A stretch of 64,000 nt of DNA, taken from NCBI RefSeq assembly GCF_000715075.1, contig NC_134100.1:28006042-28070041 (forward strand). The letters run 5' to 3'. Numbering within the stretch: the stretch's first letter is position 1; every line of letters begins with the position of its first letter. A program made the translations under genes and the position numbers. This DNA comes from Nicotiana tabacum (lineage: Eukaryota; Streptophyta; Magnoliopsida; Solanales; Solanaceae). This document shows, in pieces, positions 36,143-48,194 of this stretch. The notes under the pieces were generated by a model. The model saw only the letters and a program-made list of their open reading frames with translations. It made no database searches and was not told the origin of the DNA.

Positions 36143-36185
36143 GCCTACGTATCTCACATCCGGTGAGAATCAGACCCGCGTAGTT
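36143..36185 (-). other. two-stem hairpin motif, copy A5
   Basis: Outer arms CTACG (36145-36149) and CGTAG (36179-36183). Inner arms TCTCAC (36152-36157) and GTGAGA (36163-36168). Counterpart of B1. Confidence 0.75.
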
Positions 36186-36942
36186 CAGTCAGATAAAACA
36201 AACATCTTTTGAAAAATAAGACTCTTTTTCCATTGGCAAACAAAACCATTTTTCATAAACAAAACCCCTTTTTTTTTCTTTTGTTTTTTTCAAAAATTCG
36301 ACAGAGTTTCGACAATATTTGGAAGTTTGATTTTTTTTTCAAAGCAGGCGATTAACTACCTCCATCTCCCTTTCCTCAAGACATTCAAAAGTCGGTCGGC
36401 ATGCAAGTCCGAAACAAACAAATGCAGAAGTAGCAAGTTGGATGCATCAGGATGGTCTTTTGTCATTTTGGTACATCTGTCCTAGACAGACCCAACCCCT
36501 GTGTTGAGCCTCCAAAGTCAAATGCACATGATGCAAACAAATGTTCCTACTAGGGATCCGACATGAAGCTGAGTTATTCTAGGTTCGTAACCTGGGTATT
36601 TGTTCTAGACTGTGTACCCGAGTGGACAACTCGAGTCGAGGAGGGGGCTACGTACCGGGGACCCGCGAGATCGTCCGACTTTGTAACTTGTCCGACCTCT
36701 TTCTTATTTCAGGGTATGACACTAACAGAATAGGGAGTCTCGACTAGTAAGCACATCCCCGAAGATGAGAAGAGGAGGGTTTCGGCACAGTTTATATACA
36801 GTTCAGATAATATCAAAACGGTAAAAGGCAACATTTAGTACGTTATGCCCAAACATGTAATAAAGATCAGATAATAAAGCCAAATATAACAATTATTCTA
36901 AGCTCGAATTCTTGAACCCTGAACCAGAGATTCTGGGTTCGT

Positions 36943-36960
36943 TCCCCAGCGGAGTCGCCA
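36943..36960 (-). other. Element A primer-binding site
   Basis: On the minus strand TGGCGACTCCGCTGGGGA, four bases after the 5' LTR end. It differs from the B site at one base. Confidence 0.8.
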
Positions 36961-36964
36961 GAGC

Positions 36965-39900
36965 TGTCACACCTCCTTTTTGCGCGCCTACCCCGAAGGA
37001 TAAATGCGTGAGGGAGTTTTTCCAATTTAAGTGACAATATTCGAAATGAGATTATTTATTTAATTCAGAGTTGCCACTTGGGAAAGGTTTGGCTTTTGGT
37101 GTCCCAAGTCACCGGTTTATCTTGAATCCCAATTCGAGGAAAATATTCGACTTTCCAAATGAAGTCTGCGAACCAGAAATTCTAAGTAAGGAATTCTGTT
37201 GACCCGAGGGAAGGTGTTAGGCACCCCCGAATCACGTGGTTCTAGCACGGTCGCTTAAATTGTTGTAATGGCTAAATATCTGATTTTTATACATGTTATA
37301 ACTTGTGTGCTTTTATTAAGTTTAAACCGCTTTTATTATTATTTTTTAATAGAATTGCAACGTCGTGAAAATGCATCTCGATCCACGTCACAATCAATGC
37401 ACCCGTGGTTGTTAATACATTCCAACTCCGTTGAGATTTGGATTTGGGTCACATAAATGCGCACCCGAATTTAAGAATGTAATTTAATTAAAATCACGTC
37501 TAAAGAGTGTAACGCGTTATTATCTTTGGGGAAAGCCGTGAAGTTCGCTAAATGGCCACTCCCGAAATCTAAGTAATTATTAACATCTATTGAGGGCCCC
37601 GCAGTTTGTGCGTCTTTATTTGGCGAGGCTCGCCTCATTTATTTTAAGGATATCCTAAAGTTACTATATTTCTATTAAATTCGTTTCTAAAATAAAAGAG
37701 AAAAAATCCTAATTAGTTACATGCTTAAAAAGAAGGCGTAACATATTAAATGCTAGATTAAGACAAATGTTAACGGAAAGGAATATTACCAAAATTGAAA
37801 TTATAAATAAACTACGGAATCGACAAATAATATGTTCAAAAGAAACTAATTATCCTATAACTAGATTAAACTCGCATTGTTAGATGACTTGAACCGTTGG
37901 AATTAATTATTTACGACTATTTGAAACTAGAATCAATCTTAATTACTAATGCATATTCGAAAGTTTATTAAATTCAAACGTTAACTCGTCTTGTTTGAAC
38001 TCAAATCATGCCATAATGCCTAATTCACGAAATTAATTTAAATTCATGCTTTAACTAAATTTAGCTACATATTCACGATTAACCTACTGTTGACAATATT
38101 AAAACCTTCAAGCTAGTGAACTAACCAGTTTTACCAAGCCGATTCACTAAAGACCAACTTATGTTATTTTCCTCTTACTCCAATTGTTAAACAGTTTGAC
38201 AGTAATGAGCATGCTTAAACATATACTACCTAATAACTAAACTAAAACAGAGTATTATTTAATACATCACTACAAGATGCCTAGTTATGCAAAGCAACCG
38301 AAATTTACAGAATAATAATACATGAGATAACCTAAACACAATCAGTAAAAGAGACAAAGAAAAAAAAGCTAAATTAAAACTTCAAAGTTCCATTCTTCAT
38401 ATGTATTCATGCTTTCACATTTCAGCTTACAATATCGATAAGGTTACGGCCATGTACCTGGTATTGGAAGTAAAAGAAGAGGAAGATCAGTAGAAGCGAC
38501 AGTAGTGTAAATACACAGCAACAACAGGTTCAGCAACAACAAAACCAGTAACGACCAGTAGAATAACCCAGTAACAGATTGAAAACCAACAGTACCAGAA
38601 TGCAATCGCAGTCAAAGCAGAAAAGAGACGGATACAAGACGCAGTAGTTTACTGATTTTTGAATAACACTCAAGGAAAAGCAGCCTGAAATTATTCAAGT
38701 AAAAGTTCAGCTTGTTTTTCTCTTTTTGCTCTCAAATTCTGATTTCTCAAAATTCAGTCAACTCTCTCAACTTTTTCCTCTATCCTCCTCCTACACTGTG
38801 TAAAAATGACTCTATTTATAACCAAGACTCTTGTCTTGAACCACTAACCCGAAATATTTCCATAATTGCATGCCTTGCCCCCACTACTTAATGTTTTTTC
38901 TTATTTAATTCCCTTGTTCCTCATGCCTACATGTTTTGCCCCCCACTATATTATTCCCACTCCATTATGTCTTGTCCCCCACTATATTAAACAAATGCAT
39001 TATTCCCACTCCATTATGTCTTGTCCCCCACCATATTAAACAATGTATTAACCCCCCACTACCCCATGTCTTGCCCCCACCATGTACTAATATTATTAAT
39101 TCCTAGTGGACGGAGCACTCAAGATTAAGGCTCGTTCCCATTTTACCCCTGAAACAATTTGAAATTATCATAACACCCCCATCAGCTATATCCAAATCCT
39201 AATCAATTAACCGATTACGACAGCTATAACCAATTCCTAATCAAATTTCATCAACAAATTTAAGCTAGAAACTCAGATTATGTCAAATATCATCAAAACA
39301 AAGACTAAGGATTCAGGGAACCAAACCATATGATGAACAATAAAGAAACAACTGAAATCATTTTGACTGAACAATATTTTTAACAACAAACATACTTTCA
39401 GATTCAATAACAGTAACAAACTGAACATAAGTAGATTCAAATCACTAAACTTAATGATCAATTGAACTTCAAATTAAATCTAACAACATTACAACCAAGA
39501 TAAAGGATTCAAGTGACTAACACACTTCTATATTAAAACTAAACAAGAACAAATGAATAAAAACAAACTGAAGAAATAATCAAGAAATGACAAACAAACG
39601 AACAAGAAAAGAATCAAACATATACTGATTTCAGATCCGAGAATATCAAACAAAATACGGACAGAATTGAAACTTAAACCAACTAACCGGATCGGAACAA
39701 CGACGAACTCGAACGGAAACAAATCTGCCCGGAAATAATTATCGCACCAAAATAACTCGACGACGAAGAGGACCACGAAGAAGCAGCTAAACGTAGCAGA
39801 ATGCAGCAGAAATAACGGGCCTGACTGTTGCTGCGTCGCTGAGCTGGAGCTCGACGAACTGAGCTCGAGCTGGGGTTGTCGCTGCTTGCTCGTTCATGGC

Positions 39901-40867
39901 TGCTCGGAGATGACGCAGTGGGGTGTTTGGCGATGAGGTGAAGACGAAGCTATGGCAGCAGGTGGTTGCTGTTCGCTGGACGAAGCAGGAGCCGATGGGG
40001 TTCGTTTGGACGTCAGCTGAGTGGAGGACTGTGGTCGTTTGGTTTCGATGGGAATGGGGTTGTCATTGGTTCGAAGAAAATGGAGGATGGCAGCCATGGT
40101 GGACGTTCATGGCTGAACGTAGCGATGGGGCTGGGTTGTTGGTGGACGATGGTGGACTGCTGTGTGTGCGTGTGTGTGTTGGAAGGAGGAGGCAGCCATG
40201 GTTGCTGCTCGTGTTGGGGTCGTTTGGGACGACGGAGAAGAAGATAGAGGGGGGGCGGGTAGATGGTAGATGGGTTTTTAGGGTTTGGTTTTTTTTGTTT
40301 TGGGAAAATGAAAGTGAAAAGGAAGAGGGGGAGTTGGATCTTTGGGGTTATGGGGCGGACCGGGTCGGGTTGACCCGGTATGGATTTGTTTCTTTTGGGC
40401 TTGTGGTTTAAATTTGAAGAAAAGGCCCAATCCGATTTTCTTCTATTTTTTGTTCTTTTCTATTTATTCAATTTCCTAATTAATAAAGCTAAAAATGCTA
40501 AGATTAAATTATAAAACCCAAAATTATCTCAAAATACTAATTAACTCCTAATAACAATTATCGCACATTTAAGTAGCAATTAACGATAAAATCACACAAT
40601 TTGGACGTTAAATGCTAAAATGCAACGTACATTATTTTTTATGATTTTTTTTTTTCGTTTTGTAAAACAAACTTAAATAAATATCAAATGCAAATGCGAC
40701 ATATTCTTAAATTTTTTATTAATTTAACACGTTAACATGCACAGGCAAAAATACAAATAATTATCCAAAAATGCCACGAAAATTCAAAAATTGCACACAA
40801 AGGAAAATTGTTTTATTTTGAATTTTTGGGAGTAATTCTCATATAGGGCAAAAATCACGTGCTCACA
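36965..40867 (-). repeat. Element A 5' LTR
   Basis: Uninterrupted 3903 bp LTR on the minus strand, with a TATA box at 38812-38820. It serves as the reference showing where C (near 40090) and B (near 40190) landed in the other copy. Confidence 0.92.
38812..38820 (-). promoter_or_regulatory. LTR TATA box of element A (5' LTR)
   Basis: TATAAATAG on the minus strand, conserved between both LTRs. It would drive the genomic RNA of element A. Confidence 0.6.
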
Positions 40868-41750
40868 ATATTCACCCTTCCTCTCAAGAACAAAAACACC
40901 CTCCATGCAATGGCATTGATATATACAGATAGCATGGTAACACCCTTTATGCACAATTACTCATCCTCACAAGCACAACATCACCCTTCGTGCAACTCAC
41001 CCTTTCTTACCAAGCATGAACATATAAAGCAGTACCAAACAAGGTGGGAAGAACAAACAATATCAAGAAGAGTAATTGAACATAACTCGTCATATGATAA
41101 TTTACCGTCACTTTTGTACCAATAGCCAAATCAATATTTCAATAATCTTAACGCACAAAATCTCACAAGCTCAACATCGCTATTAACATGAATAAAAAAA
41201 TCAAAGAGTTTCACAATCTATTTAGAGCATGAAAGACATAATACATAAAGTATCATGGTATAATTAAAGCTAGTCCGAACTCATCCGAAACTCACCCGTG
41301 CCCCTCAAGCCCCAATCCAAACATCCAAACATCTCAAAAAGATATCTTACAAAACTCGCTCCTAAGCTCAAATCATTCAAATAACATCTAAAATCAAGAA
41401 TCAAGCATCAAAACTCAAAGATTTTAAAGTTTATAACTTCAAATTCAAATTTTCACAATAATCGCTCGGGACCCCAATCAAATATGCATGCAAATCTAAA
41501 ATCATAATATGAACCTACTAGAATTGTCAAATACCGATCCAAGATTGTTTACCAATAATGTTGTCTGTGGTCAACTCTAACCATTTTAAACTTCAAAAAT
41601 CATGTTTTCCTTAAAAAGAATTAACTTTAAACTTTTCAAAAATCAACACGGACCATGCACGCAAGTCAAAAATATCAAATAAGGCTATGGAAAGGTCTCC
41701 AACCTTAAAATGGGAAGCTAGAAATCAAAACGACCTGTAGGGTCATTATA
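40868..41750 (-). mobile_element. Tekay element D, proximal half of 3' LTR
   Basis: On the minus strand it begins at 41750 with TATAATGACCCTACAGGTCG, close to the TGTAATGACCC start of Tekay/Del LTRs. A purine-rich tract (41751-41768) precedes it. It continues at 5043-4197 beyond element A. Total LTR length is about 1.73 kb. The first bases 40868-40872 are the ATATT duplication. Confidence 0.8.
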
Positions 41751-41772
41751 TTCTCCACCTCTAAAAGTAACT

Positions 41773-44625
41773 TTATTCCTTGAACGGACATAGAAATATA
41801 CCTGGACTAGGAAAAGGATATAGATATCTATTCCTTACATCAGAATCAGACTCCCAAGTAGCCTCCTCAGTCGGCTGACCTGTCCAAAGCACTTTCACAA
41901 AGAAATATCCTTAGATCTTAACTTTCGAACCTGCCGATCTTGAATAGCTATCACATCTTCCTCATAAGTCAAATCCTCATCAAGTTGCACTGTATTGAAG
42001 TCCATAATATGCGACTTATCTTCATGATACTTTCAAAGCATAGAAAAATAAAATTTCGGATGTACCCCTGCTTGGATGGGAGGCAATGCAAGCCTATTAG
42101 AAACCTCCCAAACTCTCTCCAAAATGTCAAATAGGCCAATAAACAATAGGCTTGACTTTGACTTCTTCCCAAATCTCATCATGCCCTTCATAAGCAAAAT
42201 TTTCAAAACTAACTTCTCGCCTTCCATATAAGCCACATCGCGTGCCTTCTTATCCGAATAACTCTTCTGTCTGCTCTGCTATACGAAGGTAATCCTGAAT
42301 CAACTTCTCCTTCTTCAAAGCATTACAAACCAAATCCATAGCCAACATCCTAGCCTCATGGGGTTCCAACCAACCAATAGGAGAACTGTACCGCCTACCA
42401 TATAAAACCTCATACGATGCCATTTGGATGCTGGACCAGCAGCTGTTATTGTAGGCAAACTCCGCCACTGGTAAAAACTGGTCCCACTACCCCTTAAAAT
42501 CAATAACACATGCCCTCAACATATCCTTAAGGATCTGGATAGTCTGCTCGGACTAGCCATCTATATGCGGATGAAATGTAGTGCTGAGCTCCACTGCACG
42601 CCAAACTCACGCTGAACAACTCTCCAGAAATGTAAAATAAACTATGTACCACGGTATGAGATGATAGAAATGGGCATACAAGGTAGACGATCAATCTCCC
42701 TAATGTATATCTGAGCCAACCGCTATGAAGTGCAGGAAGTCATCACTAGAATGAAAAGCATGGACTTGGTCGGTCTGTCCACAATGACCCAAACAACATC
42801 ATACTTCCTCAAAGTCCATGGTAAGCCTACCACAAAGTCCATAGTAATGCGCTCCAACTTCCACTCCGGCTAGACCAACTCAGAGTCAAACTACCCGATT
42901 TCTGATGTTCATACCTCACCTTCTAGCAATTCAAGCACCATGAGACATGCCCAACAATGTACTTCTTCATCTTCCACCACCAATAACACTGCTTCAAGTC
43001 AGGTTACATCTTCGTGACACTTGAGTGTATAGAATATCATGAGTTGTGAGCCTCGTTAAAGAAAAACTCTCTCAAACCATCAATATACAGAACACAAATC
43101 TGGCTCTAAAGCCAAAAAAACCATCATCCCCAACCACAACCTTCTAAGCACCTCCCGTTGTACCGTGTATTTCAACACCCTCATGTAAGGATCATCAAAC
43201 TAGTAACTGCATCACAACAAAGATGACTGCGCCACAACGTAGGTAAGAACCCTGCTAGGATCCAAAATATCCAACCTCATGAATATGTTGACCAAGGCCT
43301 GAACATTCATAGCCAATGGGCTCTCCAGTTTAGGTATAAATGCCAAATTGCCCATGCTCTGTGCCTTCCTACTTAAGGCATCGACCACCATATTGGCTTT
43401 CCCCGATTGATACAATATAGTGATATCATAGTTTTTCAATACTCCAACCATCTTCACTGCTCAAATTTAGATCCTTCTACTTGAACAAAAGCTAGAGACA
43501 ACGACGATCAGTGAAAACCTTACATGACAAGCTGTATAAGTAGTGCCTCCAAATCTTGAGCGTGTGCACAATATTTACCAACTCCAAATCATGCACATGA
43601 TAGTTCTTCTCATGGAACTTCAATTGACGAGACGCATAGACAATCACCTCACCATCCTGCATCAATACTATGCCAAGTCCAATACACAAAGCATCACAAT
43701 ACACAATATAAGGACCTGAACCTGTAGGCAACACCAATACTGGGGCAATAGTTAAAGCGGTATTGAGCTTCTAAAATCTATCCTTACACCCATCAGACCA
43801 TCTGAAAAGAATGCCCTTCTGAGTCAACCTGGTCAATGGGGTTGCGATAGATGAGAACTCTTCTACAAAACGGTGATAGTAGTCCGTCAAACCCAAAAAG
43901 CTCCGAATCTCTATAGCTAAAGTAGGTCTAGGCCAATTATGAACTGCTTCAATATTCTTAGGATGTGCCTTAATACCATTACAAGAAACAACAAGATCCA
44001 AGAAGGCAATAGAGTCCAACCAGAATTCACACTTCGAAAACTTGGCATAAAGCTGTCGATACTTTAAAGTCTGAAGTATAATCCGCAGGTGCTGCTCATG
44101 CTCCTCTCTACTATGAGAGTAAACCAGAATATCACCAATAGACACAATCACAAAAGAATCTAAATAAGGCTTGAACACTTGGTTCATCAAATTCATAAAG
44201 GTTGCTGGAGCATTAGTCAAACTAAATGGCATCACCAAGAACTCATAATGACCATAGCGGATCTTGAAAGTTGTTTTAGGGACATCTGCCCTAATCTTCA
44301 CCTGATGATAGCCCAATCTCAAGTCGATCTTGGAAAACACTTTGGCACCTTGATGCTGATCAAATAAGTTATCAATGCTAGGTAATAGATACTTGTTCTT
44401 TATAGTAACCTTGTTCAACTGCCGATAGTCAATACATATCCTCATCGATCCTATTTCTTCTTTACAAACAACACTGGTGCACCCCAAGGTAAAACACTCG
44501 GCCTAATGAATCCTTTATCAAGTAAATCCTACAACTGATCCTTCAATTCTTTCAACTCGGTTGAAGTCATACAGTACAGTGGGATATAAATGGCTTGAGT
44601 GCCCGAAACCAAATCAACCTTGATC
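41773..44625 (-). pseudogene. pol: Tekay/Del element D pol: RT, RNase H, integrase, chromodomain (decayed)
   Basis: The minus strand reads in family order. Reverse transcriptase (44600-43790) includes [44 protein letters not shown] and YGHYEFLVM. RNase H (43737-43490) has YIVYCDA and [14 protein letters not shown] linker (43457-43212) carries ILYQSGKANMVVDALSRKA. Degenerate integrase remnants (43150-42250) end with LAEFAYNNS and YGRR. A chromodomain-like end carries LWTGQPTEEATWE and stops at 41773-41775. The RT active site reads SIGDIL instead of the usual F/Y-x-DD, so the first catalytic Asp is lost. Gag, protease and 5' LTR are missing; the reading breaks near 44625. Confidence 0.92.
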
Positions 44626-44629
44626 TAGC

Positions 44630-45940
44630 GATTGATTGATGAATCTAAGTAAAGAAATTAAGGATTTTAGTAAAAACTTTTCTAAAGTAAAAAATTGACG
44701 ATTTGAGGTCGGATTTGGATAAAACACATATATTTGGACTCGTATTGGAATGAGTGTTCAGAATTTGTGCGTTTTGATGGGTTCCAAGGTGCGGGCTCGG
44801 GGTTGACCTTTTGGGTTGACTTTGTATAATTGAACCAAGATTTTAGCTTTATTATTTGGGCTTGTTTCCTATGGCTTTTATTGATATTATTAAGTTATTT
44901 TGGCTAGATTCGAGCCATCCGGAGGTTTATTCATTTGGGAAGGGCATCTTAGAGTATTGACCTAGCTTGTTTGAGGTAATATCTTGCCTAACTTTGTATG
45001 AGGGAATTACCTCATATGATTTGGTCTAAATTGCATTGTTTGTGCTATGTGAAACAACATATACATGAGGTGAATAGTGTGTACACCGGGGTATGTGTGG
45101 TTTGTGACCGGATTAGACCTTAGGCTATTAATATGCCTTGAATTAGGGTTGTTTGTTATTTGAACATGCTTTACTATTTAGTTCCCTGCACCCTTACACT
45201 AATTCATGTTATTGTGCATCTTGTTGCTTAGCTATAGGATATATCTTGAGGTAGATTTGGAATATAGTTGCTTTTTTTATATAATGGCACATGTGGGATT
45301 GTTGTGTGGGTTGATTTGTTATTGTGTAGAGCATAAGGGTGGCGAGATGCGCATGCATTGATATAAGGGTGGTGTAATTGGTGTCTATGCGGCGAGATAA
45401 GAGAGATTATGCGCGTGTAGCTATATTAGAGGAAATATTTCACTATGAAGCTCAAGCGACGACATAAGGGTGGATTGTTGATGATGTTATATGGTATTTC
45501 GGGGTGATCCTTGATGTTATTCATGCGTTGGAACAAGTTGATGTTTTGAACATATCATTGGTTTCCTTAAAGGATTTCACTTTGTGTTTTATGAGTTATT
45601 GGTTAATTTTCCTTGTTATCACATGCCTATTTATTATATTATGTTTTCTGTCGTCAGTTTTATACTGCTATCTTGCACGGTTTATTTGACTAGTGAGTGT
45701 CTTGACTTGAACCTCATCACTACTCTACCAAGGTTAGTCATGCTACTTACTGGTTACTGACTGTGGTGTACTCATGCTACGTTTCTACACATTCTTTGTA
45801 CAGATCCAGGTACCTCAGATCATACTGGTCATTAGGGAGTTGTGCCAGAGCTGTTGGAGACTTCAACGCATACCCGTTGTTCCGCTCGCAGGCCTCTGAG
45901 TAACCTCTTTTCATGTCTTTATTATTATTTCTATACATAA
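44630..45940 (+). mobile_element. Tekay-type LTR fragment (older copy)
   Basis: Noncoding and similar in order to the LTR at 46059-47997: shared phrases include TTAGCTTTATTA, 'atatcttgcctaacttt', and CAGATCCAGGTAC near the end. It truncates element D on the left and is itself cut near 45940. Confidence 0.65.
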
Positions 45941-45960
45941 ACAGTAATAAAGACATGAAA
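45909..45960. repeat. 16-base perfect inverted repeat
   Basis: TTTCATGTCTTTATTA (45909-45924) and its exact complement (45945-45960) are separated by 20 bases. It sits exactly at the junction between the two Tekay LTR copies. Confidence 0.85.
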
Positions 45961-45961
45961 G

Positions 45962-46058
45962 AAGGTGACTCCGCGGCATGAAACAAAACACATGAATAAT
46001 AACTAAAATAAGGTGACTCCGTGGCATGAAACAAAACACATGAATAATAACTGAAAAT
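45962..46058. repeat. two tandem copies of a 48 bp unit
   Basis: Both copies begin AAGGTGACTCCGYGGCATGA and continue AACAAAACACATGAATAATA. They differ at a few positions. Directly follows the inverted repeat. Confidence 0.9.
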
Positions 46059-47997
46059 TTGGGATTTAAGAGTCAAATTGGACTCAGATTTGAAAACTAA
46101 ACATATATGTGGACTCGTGGGGTTATGGGTAGTCAAGATCTACTCTCGGACTTGGGTTTTGACAAGGCGGGCTCGAGATTAAATTTTGTTGACTTTTTGG
46201 AGAATTGTGTAAAGATCTTAGCTTTATTAATCGAAATTGATTTCCCCTGTAGGTTTTTATAATCTTAAATTATTTTTTGTTAGATTTGAGGTGTGCGAAG
46301 GCGCATTTTAAGGGAAAAGCTATTTTTCGTTGATTTGTCCTAGTTGAGGTAAATATCTTGCCTAACTTTGTGTGAGGGAAACTACCCCTTAGGATTTGTT
46401 TGATTTTATTATTGGAAGTATGTGGAAGACGTGTACAAAAGGTGACGTGTGTGTACGCGAGCTTATATATGGTATTTGACCGGTTTAGACTCTTAGGTTA
46501 CCTATAAGCACTTAATTGAAGTTATTATTATTTGTTCTATCTTTAGTTGTTAAGTTATTCTTACATGGCCGAATTAAAGTTGTCATTACATGTTCTACTT
46601 TACATCGTCATGTAACTCTTATATGTATTCACTTGTAGTTGTTGTTACATGCCATTCCTTTCATTGTTAAGTTATTCTCATCCATTTAGACTTAGTCGTT
46701 ATTTCATGTTATCTCTTTCATTGTTAATATTAAGTCATGTACTTGGATTGAAGTTGTCGTTTCATGGGAATACCTTCATTGTTGAGTTATTGAAGTTGTA
46801 GTTGTGAAAACTATTAACACATTGTGGTTGAAGTTGTTGATTGTTGAGATATCTTTCCTTGTTGAGTTATTTCTCATCCATTTTATTGTTATTGAGATTC
46901 TTGTACACATTGTGGTTGATCTGTGGGCTATGTACTATGGTAACATTGATATTATTGGTTTTGGAAATGTTGTGGCATATGAGCACGTGTGGTGCAAGTT
47001 AATTATTGTATTGTGGTATTGATATCCGTGCGACGGTATAAGGATAGGGGTTGATGTGTATGCAGTGAGATAAGATGGGATTTATACGTGTGTTGCTAGT
47101 AAGGGAATTACTTGAAGCCACGCAGTGAGATAAGGGGGATAAAGCGTGTGCAGCTATTTCGGGAAAAATATTTTTAAAAATATAAATGCAAGGCTCACAC
47201 GGCGATATAAGGAAGATTGTGATTGTAAATTATGAAAATGTGGATATGAGGTGTGGTGCCTCAACTGTGATTCTTGTTGTACATTTTGTGTTGAAAAGGT
47301 TTGTTGATTGAACGGTTATTGTTATTCCTTCATTTGTTTTACTTGCATTTTATTATATCTAATTGCTTGTTGTTATTATCATATGCTCATTCTTGTTGTA
47401 TTTATTGCTTTAATATCCGTTTTTAGACTTACATCATGGTATTTCTTTGTTGTCATTTATTTCTTTGCTTTCCGCTAATAGATTATATTATATTCTATTC
47501 AGGTTTCTTTTGTCTAGTAGGTGTCATGACCTTGCCTCGTCACTACTCTATCGAGGTTAGGCTTGATACTTACTGGGTACTGTTGTGGTGTACTCATGCT
47601 ATACTTCTGTACATTTTTGTGCAGATCCAGGTACTTCCTCCTATGCCGGATACTAATGAGTTGACCCAATTACTTTGGAGCATTCAAGGTATACATGTTG
47701 ACGCTCGTAGGCCTTTGAGTCAACTTCTTTTATTGCCTTACTACTGTTTATCTTCATTTCAAACATAGTTGTATTTAGAGATTATTAGTGCATTCTCCAT
47801 AGAGTTTATGACTCAGTTTCACTAGTTTTGGGAGATATTTGACAGTTGTACCAATTGGGTTTTATTACGATAGTTTAACTGTTTAATTTGATATCTAAGT
47901 TGTTATTTCTACTAATTCTCAATGTATGTTAGGCTTACCTAATCTAGAGATTAGGTGCCATCACGACATCCTAAGGTGGGAATTTAGGGTCGTGACA
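46059..47997 (+). mobile_element. Tekay element E, 5' LTR
   Basis: Noncoding. Ends GGGTCGTGACA at 47997, followed by the primer-binding site. The left boundary is approximate because the canonical TG start is not clear. Several short ORFs (for example 46804-47022 and 47436-47768) lie in AT-rich LTR sequence and are not genes. Confidence 0.75.
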
Positions 47998-48000
47998 AGT

Positions 48001-48012
48001 TGGTATCAGAGC
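48001..48012 (+). other. Element E primer-binding site
   Basis: TGGTATCAGAGC, Met-tRNA type, three bases past the LTR end. Confidence 0.85.
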
Positions 48013-48194
48013 TCTAGGTTCATAGGTGTTACGAGTCATAAGCAAGTTTAGTAGTCTTCGGGTTGGTATGGAGATGTCTATACTTATATTCGAGAGGCTA
48101 CGAAACTATTAAGAAACCACCACATCTTTAATTCCTTATCGTGGGAATTTGTTGATTTCGACATCTGAGTCTTTGTCATTCTATTCTCCCCCAG

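Larger units (their letters stand above)
34991..36942 (-). other. Element A leader, noncoding
   Basis: About 2 kb between primer site and gag remnant, with long T-rich stretches (35200-36350). It carries hairpin copies A4 and A5. No gene is seen. Confidence 0.7.
5044..40867 (-). mobile_element. Element A: Ogre/Tat-like nonautonomous LTR retrotransposon carrying nested elements C and B
   Basis: The minus-strand element starts at 40867 (TGTGAGCACGTG) and ends at 5044 (GGTGTGACA), flanked by ATATT. The 5' LTR is 36965-40867 (3903 bp). The 3' LTR is in three pieces (5044-8185, 11252-11349, 28266-28933; 3908 bp in total) because elements C and B landed in it. A primer-binding site (36943-36960) and polypurine tract (28934-28950) are at the expected places. 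The 8 kb interior has only a C-terminal piece of gag and no protease, reverse transcriptase or integrase. LTRs are near-identical in the stretches I compared, so the insertion is fairly recent. Confidence 0.9.

Noticed and set aside
39923..40411. 162-codon plus-strand ORF, Trp/Gly-rich
   Set aside because: It lies antisense in the start of the element A LTR. The same DNA in the other LTR is broken by insertions and differs in frame, with no sign of conservation.
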